Positions 34,014 through 34,426 of a DNA stretch of 34,426 nt are shown here, in pieces; the stretch's first letter is position 1; each line of letters starts with the position of its first letter. The position numbers were made by a program, and so were the translations under genes. Location of the stretch: NCBI GenBank assembly GCA_019113675.1, contig DXHA01000008.1:1-34426 (forward strand), written 5' to 3'. The stretch is from Candidatus Yaniella excrementigallinarum. Lineage in GTDB: Bacteria; Actinomycetota; Actinomycetes; Actinomycetales; Micrococcaceae. The notes below the pieces were generated by a model, which saw only the letters and a program-made list of their open reading frames with translations, made no database searches and was not told the origin of the DNA.

Positions 34014-34426
34014 CTAGGCCGTTAAAAGCTTTTCAATATTCTTACTGTAAGAATCGTAGCTGAATTGTTCTTTCAAAACGCGCTTAGCCTGTGTGATCTG
34101 TTCCTTATACAAAGCGAAGTCGGAGTGTAGGTATCTAATTACCGCGGGAACATCCTGAGGTTCGGCATAAACTGCGGCCTTTCCAAAGACGCTTTTAAAA
34201 TGTGGTGGCAAAATTACGACTGTACCAGATGCTAATGCCTCTAGGATCGCCCGTCCGAAAGCTTCGATTGCTTGAGGATGTTGATAAAACACGAAATAGT
34301 CAAGCGAATATAAAAAGTCCGGAACAGGTAGCTCGTCTTTTTTGTAAACAATCCAGGCGGTAGGAACTTCTTTCGTACCCAACACCCGCAATGGTGACTT
34401 TGAGCCACCCATAATGCGAACGTCAA
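34014..34426 (-). CDS. GT-B glycosyltransferase (group 1 type), C-terminal part, 5' end beyond window
   Basis: The frame is open to the right edge. The visible 137 residues are the donor-binding half of a GT4-like enzyme: VRIMGG, a central DYFVFYQHPQAIEAFGRAIL followed by EALASGTVVILPP, and FGKAAVYAEPQDV. The acidic Glu in EAFGRAILEALA is the usual nucleotide-sugar contact. It is followed by the small membrane protein in the same operon. The substrate is unknown. Confidence 0.85.
   Translation of the reverse strand, partial: DVRIMGGSKSPLRVLGTKEVPTAWIVYKKDELPVPDFLYSLDYFVFYQHPQAIEAFGRAILEALASGTVVILPPHFKSVFGKAAVYAEPQDVPAVIRYLHSDFALYKEQITQAKRVLKEQFSYDSYSKNIEKLLTA

Noticed and set aside
1..34426. 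CRISPR array, toxin-antitoxin pair, restriction-modification or known phage-defence genes
   Set aside because: No regularly spaced repeats and no recognisable members of these families in any frame.

Overview
The window looks like the chromosome of a moderate-GC actinobacterium of the order Micrococcales (Micrococcaceae-like; Yaniella or Enteractinococcus are guesses, not shown). The reasons are a homodimeric AceE next to DUF3052 and a one-Cys peroxiredoxin, the actinobacterial fasR-fabD-fabH-acpP-fabF-DUF3145 block, DUF2469 beside rnhB, many GTG/TTG starts and an absence of long AT-rich phage or plasmid segments before about 29 kb.

Layout. (1) 1-1.8 kb: 3' end of the helicase gene hrpB, then a poorly coding stretch that may hold a small gene and a frameshifted remnant. 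(2) 1.8-10.1 kb: two large acyltransferase-3/SGNH membrane proteins on the minus strand bracket msrA, cysK, cysE (plus) and a class I polyphosphate kinase ppk2 (minus). Between ppk2 and the second acyltransferase is an orphan minus-strand transcription unit: a TTGTCA-N17-TATAGT promoter, a TTAGG/CCTAA palindrome right after the start site, about 300 nt without a recognisable protein, and a strong intrinsic terminator. (3) 10.3-11.4 kb: tRNA-Val(UAC), a one-Cys peroxiredoxin and DUF3052, all minus. (4) 11.5-20.2 kb: aceE with an unusual leader, then fasR and the type II fatty-acid synthesis operon fabD-fabH-acpP-fabF, closed by a bidirectional terminator against DUF3145. This couples acetyl-CoA production to malonyl transfer, initiation and elongation of fatty acids under a dedicated regulator. 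(5) 20.4-28.8 kb: one tightly packed minus-strand run rimM-trmD-rplS-lepB-lepB-rnhB-DUF2469-yraN-comM-dprA-xerC, with many 1-14 base stop/start overlaps. It serves 30S maturation, tRNA m1G37 methylation, ribosomal protein L19, protein export, RNA/DNA hybrid removal and DNA uptake or recombination.

(6) 28.9-34.4 kb: upstream of rimM, where actinobacteria usually carry a KH-domain gene, rpsP and ffh, there is instead an AT-richer surface-glycan region: a 722-residue membrane-anchored GT2 glycosyltransferase, a decayed IS110-family transposase fragment directly after it, an asparagine-synthetase-like protein without the N-terminal glutaminase cysteine, a 108-residue two-TM/coil protein resembling the N-terminus of the big glycosyltransferase, and the 3' end of a GT-B glycosyltransferase running off the window.

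The best leads for something undescribed are the operator-controlled orphan transcript at 7.49-7.88 kb, the glycan region with its repeated membrane-anchor module and ATP-pyrophosphatase protein, and the leader of aceE. All functional assignments rest on recognising protein families by eye; no search was run.
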